Under the pieces are notes generated by a model. The model was given only the letters and a program-made list of their open reading frames with translations. It had not been told where the DNA came from and made no database searches. This document shows, piece by piece, positions 7,491-16,684 of a DNA stretch of 64,000 nucleotides. The DNA comes from Variovorax ginsengisoli (lineage in GTDB: Bacteria; Pseudomonadota; Gammaproteobacteria; Burkholderiales; Burkholderiaceae_C). How positions within the stretch are numbered: the first letter of the stretch is position 1; every line of letters starts with the position of its first letter. A program made the translations under genes and the position numbers. The stretch covers positions 1 to 64,000 of the forward strand of contig NZ_JAUJZH010000016.1 of NCBI RefSeq assembly GCF_030486595.1, given 5' to 3'.

Positions 7491-10049
7491 CTACTTCGCC
7501 GGCGTGAATCCGATCATCTTCATCGCGGCAGTCAGCGGCTGGCGCGTAGTCCAATAGTCGGCCCATGGGTCCGTCGACTGAAACGACAGGTGCTCCCGCG
7601 CAGTCGCGATGGTCCATTGCGCACCGCTCTTCAGTTTGGTCAGGTCATCCCAAGCCACGGGCATCGACACGCCGAGCCCGGGGCGCGCCCGAGCAGAAAA
7701 CGCGGCTGCCGTGGTGGCGCCGTGCCCGTTGCGCAGGAAGTCGACAAACAACCTCCCGACCCGATTCGATGGCCCGCTCTTGGCCACAAAACGCGCAGGG
7801 ATCGTGCGCGCGAGATGCTGCACCACCGCCTGCGAGAAGCCCTTGACCGCTTCGTAGTTGAAGCGCGGCGCAATCGGCACCACGACGTGCAGGCCCTTGC
7901 CGCCGCTGGTCTTCAGCCAGGCCTGCAGCCCCAGCTCCGTCAAAAGCGTCCGCACCAGGATCGCCGCCTCCTGGACATGCTGCCAGGAGGTGCCTTCGCC
8001 GGGGTCGAGGTCGAAGATCATGCGATCCGGCTTGTCGATGTTTTTCGCAGTGGAGTTCCAGGTGTGGAATTCGATGACGTTCATCTGCGCCGCCGAGGCA
8101 AGCGCCTGCGCGGTCCCGACCTCGAGCAGAGCACCATGACCCGGCCACAGCTTGGGGTCCAGCTCCTTGATCCCGGGGATGCTGATCTTCTCGTCGTGCT
8201 TCTGGAAGAAGAGTTCGCCCGTCACGCCGGTCGGGCCGCGCACCAGCGAACACGGCCGGTTCTTCAAATGCGGCAGGATCCAGTCCGCGACCGACTCGTA
8301 GTAGCGCACCAGGTCGAGCTTGGTGAGGCCCGAGCTGGGGTCGATCACGCGGTCGGCGTTGCTGACCTTGATGCCCCCGGTGGCCGTCGTGCCGGCCGTC
8401 TTCACGGGGCCTGCATCCGTGAGCGTCTTGGCCGTCTCGCGCACGATCGCGCTGGCGGGCTTGTCGGTGCGCAGCGATACATAGGACGCATGCCGGATCT
8501 GCCCATCGGGCGTCCATTCCGCGAAGGCGACCTCCGCAACGACGCGCGGCTCCACCCACCGCTCGGCGCCGGGCGCGCGTTTGGACCAGCGGCCCGGCTT
8601 GCCCGCGCCGGCGGGGAAAGGCGGCTTGGGAATCTCGATCTTGGCGAGCTTGCGCTTCAACGCCGCAGCCTCCTCCGTATCCCACCCGGTGCCCACGCTG
8701 CCGACCGACACCAGGGTGCCGTCCGGCGCATGCACGCCCAGCAGCAGGCTGCCGACTTGCGGCGTGCCGTCCGAACGGTCGGTGTAGCCGGCCACCACGA
8801 ACTCCTGTCGCTGCTGGCACTTGAGCTTCAGCCAGGTCTCGGTGCGCCGCGAGGCGTAGGGCGCATCGGCGCGCTTGGCGATCACGCCTTCGAGGTTCAT
8901 GCGGCAGGCCGAACTCAACACCGACGCCGCATCGGCTTCGAAGGCGGCGCTGAAGCGGACATGATCCGTGGCCTTCTCGTCGAGCAGCGCCTTGAGCAAT
9001 TGCCGGCGCGACACCAGCGGGGCTTCACGCAGGTCGTGGCCTTCGAAATAAGGCACATCGAACACGAAGTAGACGATCTGGGCATTGCCCGCGCCGCGGT
9101 CGAAGGCTTTCTGCAATGCGTTGAAGCTGGGAAGGCCCTTCTCGTCGAGCACCACGATCTCGCCGTCCAGCCAGCTCGACTTGAGCCCGAGGCTTTCCAG
9201 TTCGCGCACCAGGCCGGGCATCTTGGCCGACCAGTCGTGGCCGCCGCGCGTCACGAGCGTCGCCTCGCCGTTGTCGATGCGGGTCATGATCCGGTAGCCG
9301 TCGAACTTGATCTCGTAAAGCCACTGGCCGGCCGCCGGCACGCCGGTCGCCAAGGTCGCAAGCTGCGGGCTGATCTTGGCGGGGAGGGGTGCCTTCACTG
9401 CGCCTGGCACGCTGTCGTCGGTGGGGCGGGCTCGCTTGGCGCCGCGCGCCACCGCGACCTTGGGCTGCGCCGGTGCCGCGCGCAGCGGTTTGGCGATCAC
9501 GCTGTCGGGAAGGGCCGAGACGACGTCGAAGTCGGCCTTCGGCCGCGCGAAGGCGTCGCGCTTCTTGAACAGGATCCAGGGCTCCTGCTTTTCGCCGCCC
9601 TTGGCGATCTTGACGAGCTCCCACAGGCCGGCCAGCTTCTGGCCGCGGAGATTGAAGAGGAGCTTTCCCTTCTGAAGGCCTTCCCGCGGGTCGCCCAAGG
9701 GCTCCCAGGTGCCGTTGTCCCAGACGATGACCGTGCCGGCGCCATACTGTTTGGGCGGAATGGTGCCCTCAAACGACCCATAGGACAGCGGGTGATCCTC
9801 GACATGGATCGCCATGCGCTTGTCGGCCGGGTCGAAGCTCGGCCCCCTGGGAACGGCCCAGGAGAGCAGGACGCCATCCAGTTCAAGCCGGAAGTCGTAG
9901 TGCAGCCGGCTCGCCGCGTGTTTCTGAATGACGAAGGAAAGCGCCTTGCCTTTTCGGGGTGCGTGTTCGCCACGAGGTTCGGAGGTGACCGCGAAGTCGC
10001 GCTTCGACCAGTATTTGTCGAGCGGATCGAGACGAGCTTCGCGGGCCAT
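7491..10049 (-). CDS. ligD: multidomain ATP-dependent DNA ligase LigD
   Basis: This is an 852-residue LigD, the repair ligase of bacterial non-homologous end joining. Domain order is 3'-phosphoesterase (about residues 10-165, with KHAASRLHYDFRLELDG and a later HVEDHP), ATP-dependent ligase (nucleotidyl-lysine K248 in EIKFDGYR, then an OB-fold region), and a C-terminal primase-polymerase with the metal-binding IFDLDPGEGTSW motif. This is the Pseudomonas-type arrangement. LigD normally works with Ku, but no ku gene is visible in this window. It ends 21 bp from the convergent YciI gene and has a small gene 8 bp upstream. Confidence 0.95.
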   Translation of the reverse strand: MAREARLDPLDKYWSKRDFAVTSEPRGEHAPRKGKALSFVIQKHAASRLHYDFRLELDGVLLSWAVPRGPSFDPADKRMAIHVEDHPLSYGSFEGTIPPKQYGAGTVIVWDNGTWEPLGDPREGLQKGKLLFNLRGQKLAGLWELVKIAKGGEKQEPWILFKKRDAFARPKADFDVVSALPDSVIAKPLRAAPAQPKVAVARGAKRARPTDDSVPGAVKAPLPAKISPQLATLATGVPAAGQWLYEIKFDGYRIMTRIDNGEATLVTRGGHDWSAKMPGLVRELESLGLKSSWLDGEIVVLDEKGLPSFNALQKAFDRGAGNAQIVYFVFDVPYFEGHDLREAPLVSRRQLLKALLDEKATDHVRFSAAFEADAASVLSSACRMNLEGVIAKRADAPYASRRTETWLKLKCQQRQEFVVAGYTDRSDGTPQVGSLLLGVHAPDGTLVSVGSVGTGWDTEEAAALKRKLAKIEIPKPPFPAGAGKPGRWSKRAPGAERWVEPRVVAEVAFAEWTPDGQIRHASYVSLRTDKPASAIVRETAKTLTDAGPVKTAGTTATGGIKVSNADRVIDPSSGLTKLDLVRYYESVADWILPHLKNRPCSLVRGPTGVTGELFFQKHDEKISIPGIKELDPKLWPGHGALLEVGTAQALASAAQMNVIEFHTWNSTAKNIDKPDRMIFDLDPGEGTSWQHVQEAAILVRTLLTELGLQAWLKTSGGKGLHVVVPIAPRFNYEAVKGFSQAVVQHLARTIPARFVAKSGPSNRVGRLFVDFLRNGHGATTAAAFSARARPGLGVSMPVAWDDLTKLKSGAQWTIATAREHLSFQSTDPWADYWTTRQPLTAAMKMIGFTPAK

Positions 10050-10057
10050 GCGGAAAT

Positions 10058-10267
10058 TTACGGTGCACGCCTGGCCATGTCGAGCGGCGCGCTGGCAGGC
10101 CGCGCACGCTTGGCTGGTTTGCGTGGCCCGAAGGGGGACAACAAGGGCATCGGTCCAGGTCCAGTTGGATCGGTGATGGAGGCCATCCGTTCAGAGAGAG
10201 CCAGGCACGCGCGCTCGATTTCGGCGACCGCATCGAGGTACTCGCGCCGAGCTGCCTTTGAGCTCAT
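10058..10267 (-). CDS. small uncharacterised protein upstream of ligD
   Basis: The frame encodes 69 residues from ATG (MSSKAARREYLDAVAEIER). It begins with an amphipathic helix and ends in a Pro-, Arg- and Ala-rich basic tail. It ends 8 bp before the ligD start on the same strand, so it could be the first gene of a ligD transcript. No family is recognised. Position and the helix pattern support it as a gene, but the evidence is modest. Confidence 0.4.
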   Translation of the reverse strand: MSSKAARREYLDAVAEIERACLALSERMASITDPTGPGPMPLLSPFGPRKPAKRARPASAPLDMARRAP

Positions 10268-10334
10268 GAGCCCAGCCCCCTCGTGCGGCAGTAGGCGAGC
10301 ACCCGGAGCCATCCGTTGAAAAGCGTCAGGACAA

Positions 10335-10523
10335 TCACGATGACTTCTTCGCCCGCGCTGGCGTCGCAGTCTTGGCAGCGGCGTTCCCTTTGGCGCTCAC
10401 TTTCGCGCGAGGGGCAGATCCGCCCGCTGCGGTTCCACCGGCCGGCTTGGCGGCTGGTTTCAAGGATGCGATCAGCCGCGCCTTGTCGTCCTCGAATGCC
10501 TGTGGGAGGCGGGGGCGGGGCAT
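10335..10523 (-). CDS. small basic Ala/Lys-rich protein
   Basis: The product is 62 residues from ATG (MPRPRLPQAFEDDKARL). A short amphipathic start is followed by a low-complexity tail rich in Ala, Lys, Gly and Pro, like histone-H1-type tails in Burkholderiales. It lies between the DUF3606 gene and the ligD-proximal small gene on the same strand. A DNA-binding role is only a guess from composition. Confidence 0.4.
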   Translation of the reverse strand: MPRPRLPQAFEDDKARLIASLKPAAKPAGGTAAGGSAPRAKVSAKGNAAAKTATPARAKKSS

Positions 10524-10536
10524 GCTGGCCTCCGGA

Positions 10537-10713
10537 CTACTTCTTCTTGAGGTGCGCTCGCACCGCCTCGGCACTGTTGCCAACGGCGCGCACAGCTTCC
10601 TTGAGCTCCTCGGCGGTGCAACCCAGCGATCGGGTCCAGCTTTGGATCTCGTGCGGCTCGGACAAGGAAATCAGCTTGCGGTCGAGGCCTGTCTTCTTGG
10701 GATCGTCTGCCAT
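10537..10713 (-). CDS. DUF3606 family small protein
   Basis: This 58-residue protein matches the DUF3606 pattern: DDPKKTGLDRKLISLSEPHE, then W-T-x-S-L-G-C-T and a final helix with AVRAHL. The family is common in Proteobacteria and has no known function. The ATG at 10713 has an AGGAG ribosome-binding site six bases upstream; an upstream TTG (10719) is less likely. It heads a run of three short genes pointing toward ligD. Confidence 0.75.
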   Translation of the reverse strand: MADDPKKTGLDRKLISLSEPHEIQSWTRSLGCTAEELKEAVRAVGNSAEAVRAHLKKK

Positions 10714-11161
10714 CTTCAACTCCTGTAAGTGCGGACCAGGCTGTCCATATCGGACCGCACATCAAGAGTGTTCCCCCTCTCCCGGCTACGTGCGTGGGAA
10801 TTTGGCGCAGAACGGTGCCGGCCAATTTCCATTGTTCTGCCCACGAGCGTTCAGCAGTTCTGCTGGCCGTGACAGGCAGGCCTCCGGGGCACCGCCAGCG
10901 CCGGTCGCTCAATCAGCAGAACGCCCCTAGCGCTCCCTCGCTGCCGTAGGCAGGCGCAGCAGGCGCAAAGCCGGTCGAGCAATGTATCTGGGGTTGCGGC
11001 CGGTCGCTTGGAAACGGTGGCTGTCGCTGATGGGCCCATTCCACCCCTCGGGTTGCATGCACTGGACGCCTAAAACCTGCCGTTCAGAGATTAGCTCGCG
11101 CTGATGCGCGCCGTAGAAATGACAGTACACACGCAATTCAAGGCGGGCTGCGGTCTCGACT
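10714..11161. other. gene-free stretch
   Basis: The stretch is about 450 bp between the DUF3606 gene and the end of the DUF4238 gene. It contains the presumed promoter of the small-gene run. I see no gene, tRNA or clear repeat; short frames here have no family features. Confidence 0.5.
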
Positions 11162-13651
11162 TTATCGGCGCAACGCTGCGTGTGGGGCGGGGATTCCGCC
11201 AGCTCCACTGGCCGGCTCCGGAGCATCTGCGTCGTCGGCTTCATCGAACACGAGGCGCAGCGCATACGGCACCGAACGGGGCCGGGTCGCGCCCGCGAAC
11301 ATCACCAGCAGCCGCTGCACCTCGTGGCGGAAGAAGCCCGCCGGCGGCACATGCAGCTCCAACCGCGCTGTGAGCAGGTTGTTGTCGTCGATAGCGGGAT
11401 CCTTGCGCTCAGCCTTGCCGCGGGCCTGCCGCAGCTGCGTGGCCAGGGCTTGGGGTGTGGCGCCTTTTCCCGGGGACGCGACCGAATCAGCCAGGCGTCG
11501 CAGCAGCGCATTGATGGGCGGCAGCTCTCGCTCGGTTAACCGCTCAGCCACGCGGACCGGATTCAGGTCCACCGGGAAGGTGATCGCCGCCAGGGCCTGT
11601 CGAACGGGCGCCCAGCCGTGCTGTGACGCCGCGCCTGCGGGCTGTGCGTCCATCAGCAGCTGTTCCCAGTGAGCGTCGGTATCGACGTGGATCACCGATC
11701 CGGTCAAAGTGGCCAGGTAGAGCGCGGACTCCAGGTTCAGGCCCTTGTAGATCTGGTGCTGCGCACCGGCTTCTCCCACGGGCAGCGGCTGCAGAAGTAG
11801 GTATGGGTCGGCCTCGGCCTGGCGCCGGAAGTACGCGACCATCTGATCCACCATCGCGTCGCCAGCGTCGGGTGCGTGCTTGGCAATGTGGCGGCGCAGG
11901 GAGTCTCGCGGCAGCATCCGGATCATCCGGCGACCCTCGTCCTCGGCGAGCTTGAGCCGTTGGTGCAGGCCGCCCTCGGGCGGCTTCCACCCGGCGGTGC
12001 GGCGGGTCAACACTTGCCTTACGTGCTGGCCGAGAGGGGCGCAGACCTCGCCGGGATCCGGCACCCAATGGACGAGGCCGGCACGGATGTACGGCTCCAG
12101 CTTGAACAGCAGCAGAACGTTCTTGAGCGTCTGCATCTTGTGGCCGGCGGGCGAGTCGATGGGGCTGAACTCGGGCTTCAAGTTCCGCGCCACGAAGAAC
12201 GGGTTCACGAGCACGATCTCATCGACATATGGCAGCCAGCCCAGCACCGCGGCTTCGACCGTGCGTGGATCGGCCAGACCGAGGAAGACCGAGCGCAGCT
12301 TTTTGGGATGGGGACGCGGCAGCAGCGCGGCGAGGTCGGTGTCGTCAGGCCAGAGGGACGAGAAGGCGCCGTTGATGCGCTGGACCTGGTCGTCGCTCAG
12401 GGTGCGGCGCACGTCATCCCAGGTCGCACCATCCTGCATGCCGAGGATGCCGGTGACGACATTGCAGAACATCAGGTTGCGCTCGCGCAGGCCGTAGACC
12501 TCCCACGGCGGGCGCCCGGCGAGGGGCAGGCGCTGGCAGCAGTCCTTGAAGGCGTACGCACTGCCGCAGCCGCAGTAGTCGTTGGCCGCGATGTTCTTGC
12601 GCGGCGACTCGCGGGTCAGGAACTCGTGGACCTTGGACGTGCGGCCGTGTTCGTCCCAGTACCCGGAGCTGCCATCCTTGTAGCCGACAAAGATCTCGCC
12701 GCCGAACTGCCAGAGGTCGGACTTCGGCATCAGCACCTGGGCGATCTCGGCCCACGTGCCGCGGTAGCGCCGCTCAGGGTAAAGCCAATCCTTGTGGGCC
12801 GCCGCGATGCAGCGCTTCGCGCGCAACTTGAGCAGGTGGTTGATCGCGATCACCTCGTCGCGGGTCAGGCGACGGTCGCGGATGAACGCGTCCGTGCGCA
12901 CCATGCCCATGCCCTGGTGGCGGGCGTTCGTGCGAAGGCGCGTCAGGTCTTGCCGGTCGGGCGCTTTGGCATATTCGAGGTGCGTGAAGATCAGGCAGGT
13001 GTTGGCGTCCAGCACGAACACGGTCTGCGTGCCAAGCGACGCCACCATCGGGTCCAACGGATAGGCGCAGTCCGGCGCCGTGGGATCGATCTGCGGGTTG
13101 TAGACCGTCACCGGGTGGTCCGTCACGATGAACTTCACGTCCGAGTCAGCCGCCGAGACGACCTCCCGCACGCCCTCGGCCCACATCGTGCAGTGCATGG
13201 TCCGCAGGGCCTGCATTTCCACCATCAGGTCGATCTGGTCCAGCTTGCCGTAGCACGATCGGATCCAGTCCAGCCCCTTGGGCGTGCGTAGCTTCTGCGC
13301 GGCCATGTGCTCGAAGAAGTCCTCGAACGAGTCGTGGACGTCGGCGTGATCGCCCTTCGCGAAGGCGAGCACCGCCTTGGCACCTTGGTCATCGATGGCG
13401 CCGAACAGGTGCTTCTCGATGTCGTCGTTGACGATCGAGCCGAAGTGCGTGGAGTACAGGTCGTACTCCACGAAGCAATTCACAGGGCCCCATTCGTGGA
13501 GCGCCTTGCGCGGGACCTGGCGGCCATCAGGCAGCGTCTTGCGGTCCGGATCGAAGTTGAGGTGGAAGAGACGAGACTGGCCCGGGGCGAGGAAGCCGCG
13601 TTGGTACCACTGCGGGACGTAGTGGTTGTTCCGGGTCTGCTGGTCGGTCAT
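11162..13651 (-). CDS. DUF4238 + SEC-C domain protein, partner of RloC-like ATPase
   Basis: This is an 829-residue protein starting at ATG (MTDQQTRNNHYVPQWYQRGFL). The N-terminal 300 residues have the DUF4238 signature, NHYVPQWYQRGFL, and further on IVTDHPVTVYNP. A SEC-C-type zinc motif follows at about residues 359-372 (YCGCGSAYAFKDCC). The remaining 450 residues are unrecognised; they include ADPRTVEAAVLGWLPYVDEI and a C-terminal half reading like a structured globular domain. DUF4238 is of unknown function but recurs in defence-like loci. The start lies 64 bp after the stop of the RloC-like ATPase on the same strand, so the two probably form one operon. The function is unknown. Confidence 0.75.
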   Translation of the reverse strand: MTDQQTRNNHYVPQWYQRGFLAPGQSRLFHLNFDPDRKTLPDGRQVPRKALHEWGPVNCFVEYDLYSTHFGSIVNDDIEKHLFGAIDDQGAKAVLAFAKGDHADVHDSFEDFFEHMAAQKLRTPKGLDWIRSCYGKLDQIDLMVEMQALRTMHCTMWAEGVREVVSAADSDVKFIVTDHPVTVYNPQIDPTAPDCAYPLDPMVASLGTQTVFVLDANTCLIFTHLEYAKAPDRQDLTRLRTNARHQGMGMVRTDAFIRDRRLTRDEVIAINHLLKLRAKRCIAAAHKDWLYPERRYRGTWAEIAQVLMPKSDLWQFGGEIFVGYKDGSSGYWDEHGRTSKVHEFLTRESPRKNIAANDYCGCGSAYAFKDCCQRLPLAGRPPWEVYGLRERNLMFCNVVTGILGMQDGATWDDVRRTLSDDQVQRINGAFSSLWPDDTDLAALLPRPHPKKLRSVFLGLADPRTVEAAVLGWLPYVDEIVLVNPFFVARNLKPEFSPIDSPAGHKMQTLKNVLLLFKLEPYIRAGLVHWVPDPGEVCAPLGQHVRQVLTRRTAGWKPPEGGLHQRLKLAEDEGRRMIRMLPRDSLRRHIAKHAPDAGDAMVDQMVAYFRRQAEADPYLLLQPLPVGEAGAQHQIYKGLNLESALYLATLTGSVIHVDTDAHWEQLLMDAQPAGAASQHGWAPVRQALAAITFPVDLNPVRVAERLTERELPPINALLRRLADSVASPGKGATPQALATQLRQARGKAERKDPAIDDNNLLTARLELHVPPAGFFRHEVQRLLVMFAGATRPRSVPYALRLVFDEADDADAPEPASGAGGIPAPHAALRR

Positions 13652-13715
13652 CCGCTCACTTGGGTCGTTCGGAATTCTGATTGTCCCTTGGGCGCCAACG
13701 ACCACGGTGGGCGCC

Positions 13716-16064
13716 TCATGCGCTCGCGACGAGGTCGTTCATACTCTTGAAGTGAGCAGCGTCACTGTGCTCGATCAGGGCAAACAGATCCCTGAGCACC
13801 GACGGCGTCTCGGCCAGCATCGACGGGTTGTGCTCCGGATCCGCGATCTGGTCCAGGTGCGAGAAGGCGTGCAGGAACCGCAGGATGCGCGTCTTGGCGG
13901 CGTTGTCGTGGTCGACGGCGTCGAGCTGCTTGTAGAGGTCGCCGGTCTGGTGAGGAACCCGGAAGGCGAGGAACGCCTCAAGCAGGCGTCGGGCCATGTT
14001 GGGCAGCGCGTAGTACGCCTCCAGCGCCGGCGCGTTGGGCTTCTTGGACTCCTCCTGCAGATGCTTGAAGAGGTAGTGGTACTCGGACTCGTAGCCCTTG
14101 AGCAGGGGATCCAGCTCGGAGAGCTTCGCGCCGCGCGTGCCGTCCTTCACCTCCGTGGACAACATGTAGAACCTCGCGGGGTGGAGCGCGGCATCCTTCT
14201 TGTTCTGCTGCGGCAGCTTGTCGAACCAGAGCCGGACTTGACGGAAGAACGTGAAGTTGTGGGTCAGGACGAACAGCTGGCCCGCCGCAGCCGTCCGGGC
14301 CTTCATGTAGCCGAACGCGCTGAAGAGGGAGTTCGCATCGAGGCTGGAGACGGGGTCATCGATGACAACGACGCCGTTCTCCAGATCGAAGTCGGTGTCC
14401 TTCAGGGATTTCAGGAAATACAGGAACGCGATGGACGTACGCTCGCCGTCGCTCAGGTGCAGCGCGGGCTGGTCGCCGCGCATGATCTTGTAGCCGTTCT
14501 GCTCCACATCGAAGCGCAGTTCGTCGCGCCCGAGGTACGAGGCCAGTTCCTTGTTCAGCTCCTCGGCGGGCCGCCGGTGCTGGCGCACCTGTTGCTCCAG
14601 CGCGGCGATCTGCCTTTTGAGGTCATTGGCGGTATCCGTCGCAGTCTTCTGATCGGCAGTCGCGGTGGAGGCCGCGGTGGATCTCGTCCTCCAGTCGGGC
14701 AGGGCGCGGAGCAGCTCATCGCGGGCCAGCGACTTTCTCGCGTTGGCGACGATGGTCTCGAAGTTCGCGGTCTGGCGGTTGTGCTCGGTGATCAACTCGC
14801 TGAGTTTCGCGAACGCGGTTTGCCCGAGCGCCGCGTCGACGACCGCCATGCCGGTGTACAGGCCGCGGAAGAGCGTTTCCCACCCGCTGGCCGGTGCGTC
14901 ATCAGGCTTGTGGCTGCTGATGAACGGCATCAGCTCCATGCTCTTGAAAGGCTCATCCCGCTTGGCGTGCAGTGCTCGAAGCAGGACATCCAGCGCCGAC
15001 GACATCATGCTCGCCTGGCTGTTGAGGGACTTGAGCGCCTCGTCGTAGGCGGTGCGCAGGTTGGCGTAAAGCGCCTCCTTGGGCGGGATCTCCAGCGATT
15101 TCTGAAACGCTTGGGCCTTCTGGACCTCGGCGATCAACTGGCCAAGCTCTGACTGGAATCGCTTGAACTCGTCGTTGAAGTGATCTTCAAGCTGCTCGAC
15201 GCGTTCGGGCTTCAACGGGCCGCCGCAGAACTCGCAGGTGTCGGTCGCGTTCTCCCCGGTGTGTAGGGTCAGGCCGGAGCCAACCCAGGTGGCAAGGCTC
15301 GGGTTGGCTGCCAGGCGATCCACCACCTTTGACACGACGGAGCGCTCAAGCGCCGCTCGCGTCTTGTTGGTCAGATCAACAAGATCGGGAAAACCCACCG
15401 ATGGCTCCTCGACGGTGTCCATGATGGCGGCGTTCCTCGCGTCGAGGTGCTTCCTCCGGTCGGTTTCCGACAGCATGGCAGGCTCGGGGTTGGCCTGGGC
15501 GAGGCTCGCGACGTCCGCCTTGAAGTTGGCAGCGTTGTAGTTGTTGTACGGTCCACCGCCGGCGACCGTCAGCAGGTTCTTGATGCCCTTGGCTTCTTCG
15601 GAGCAGAACGACTCGAAAGCCGTGCTGGCGGTGGCCTCGTCCCCGCGATGCTCGACCGCCTGTTCCAGCGCCGTGTTCAGCTGGATCGTGAGCTGTTCGA
15701 TCTGCTTTTGCTTCTCGACGCCGTCCTCCCCGAGGAAGAACACGGGCGGCAGTTGCTGGCCGGCGGACTCGAAGACGCTGCGGTCGACCGTATCCCGTTT
15801 GAAGACGCGCAACGCGGGCAGGGGCGCGGTGCCGAAGTCAGCGCCGTTGACGATCGCCTGGTCGACGAGCACTTGCACCTGGCCCTCGGAAAGCGGCTGC
15901 TTGCGCTGGAGGTGCCGGAAGATGGTGGACAGCGAGGTCTTCCCCGCACCGTTCCATCCGTAGATGACGTTGTAGCGGCTGAAGTCGTGAAGGCCCGTCG
16001 CCGGCCAGCTGAAGTCCCGAAAAATGCGATAGCCGTGGGCCTTCGCAAGGCGTGCAATCCTCAT
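13716..16064 (-). CDS. RloC/PrrC-like AAA_13 ATPase, candidate anticodon nuclease
   Basis: The product is a 782-residue ABC/SMC-type ATPase of the AAA_13 family. Visible motifs are Walker A GWNGAGKTS (36-44), a CEFC zinc-hook-like pair (277-280) inside long helical segments, the signature LSDGER (537-542), Walker B VVVIDDPVSSLD and the H-switch LFVLTHN (597-603). The last 120 residues contain ARRLLEAF, where R692 and E696 are four apart, followed by LHAFSH (H732, H736). This resembles the Arg-Glu-His arrangement of PrrC/RloC tRNA anticodon nucleases. RloC itself couples an SMC-like ATPase with a zinc hook to such a nuclease. That activity here is inferred; the ATPase assignment is firm. It is first in an operon with the DUF4238/SEC-C gene. 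Confidence 0.8.
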   Translation of the reverse strand: MRIARLAKAHGYRIFRDFSWPATGLHDFSRYNVIYGWNGAGKTSLSTIFRHLQRKQPLSEGQVQVLVDQAIVNGADFGTAPLPALRVFKRDTVDRSVFESAGQQLPPVFFLGEDGVEKQKQIEQLTIQLNTALEQAVEHRGDEATASTAFESFCSEEAKGIKNLLTVAGGGPYNNYNAANFKADVASLAQANPEPAMLSETDRRKHLDARNAAIMDTVEEPSVGFPDLVDLTNKTRAALERSVVSKVVDRLAANPSLATWVGSGLTLHTGENATDTCEFCGGPLKPERVEQLEDHFNDEFKRFQSELGQLIAEVQKAQAFQKSLEIPPKEALYANLRTAYDEALKSLNSQASMMSSALDVLLRALHAKRDEPFKSMELMPFISSHKPDDAPASGWETLFRGLYTGMAVVDAALGQTAFAKLSELITEHNRQTANFETIVANARKSLARDELLRALPDWRTRSTAASTATADQKTATDTANDLKRQIAALEQQVRQHRRPAEELNKELASYLGRDELRFDVEQNGYKIMRGDQPALHLSDGERTSIAFLYFLKSLKDTDFDLENGVVVIDDPVSSLDANSLFSAFGYMKARTAAAGQLFVLTHNFTFFRQVRLWFDKLPQQNKKDAALHPARFYMLSTEVKDGTRGAKLSELDPLLKGYESEYHYLFKHLQEESKKPNAPALEAYYALPNMARRLLEAFLAFRVPHQTGDLYKQLDAVDHDNAAKTRILRFLHAFSHLDQIADPEHNPSMLAETPSVLRDLFALIEHSDAAHFKSMNDLVASA

Positions 16065-16274
16065 CCGATCTCCCTAGTTCTCCGTCTCGTGCCAGAGCGC
16101 CTCTCGTACTGTAGACGCTCGCCTGTATCGGGGCCGCTCCATGACGGATAGTCTGTCGCCCGCTCGCTTGAGGCGTTCTGGACGCTGATTGTCCCCTGGC
16201 AGCGGGGCAAGGGGGCGCGCCCTTGAACGCGGATTGCTCCCCGGGAGCATGGTTTCATCCACACCGGAGGCGCC

Positions 16275-16471
16275 ATGCCCACACCTGTCAGCCTCACCCT
16301 GGCTTTGCGCCGCATCGTGCAGGGTAAGGACCCCTGCGAATGCTTCGACCCGGACGAGATGGCCGACCTGGAGGCGGGGCTGCGAGCAGTGGGCCGGGTC
16401 ATCCAGCCCATCTTCGTGCGATCGATCCCGGGAATCGACCTTACGAGATCGTGGCCGGCGAGCGCAGCTAA
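16275..16471 (+). pseudogene. ParB-family N-terminal remnant, frameshifted
   Basis: From the ATG at 16275 the frame reads a ParB-like N-terminus (FDPDEMADLEAGLRAVG, then IQPIFVRSIPGID). The continuation YEIVAGERS is in another frame from 16442, and a stop follows at 16469. One base is missing between the Asp and Tyr codons. Intact ParB proteins run on for hundreds of residues, so this is a frameshifted and truncated relic. The wording of the motifs is closest to the ParB proteins of PRTRC plasmid/ICE clusters, which would point to a lost plasmid or integrative element here. Confidence 0.65.
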
Positions 16472-16623
16472 GAACGTCTTCGGTGACGACTGCCTGACCA
16501 CATCCATGATTTTCTAGCCGGCCATCCTGTGGACGACCCCTACGAGATCTGCGACTGAGCCAGGGCGCTGACCGCCAGATCGCGAGCCGGACGGCGCCCC
16601 ATCGGTTGAACTTCCGTAGAGCG

Positions 16624-16684
16624 GTCGTTCGTGAGCGTCAGGACCTGGCCGATCTGAGTCACAGATCGGCGCGCTGCGAACGAC
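16624..16684. repeat. nested inverted repeat in decayed region
   Basis: A perfect 9-bp stem (GCCGATCTG / CAGATCGGC, 16648-16670, 5-nt loop) lies inside an outer 8-bp pair GTCGTTCG / CGAACGAC (16624-16631 and 16677-16684). It could be a terminator, a recombination site or a leftover transposon structure. It sits about 150 bp after the ParB relic. Confidence 0.45.

Noticed and set aside
7485..10319. Very long open frame on the + strand (about 940 codons) opposite ligD
   Set aside because: It is antisense to an unmistakable LigD and has composition typical of a shadow frame in GC-rich coding DNA.
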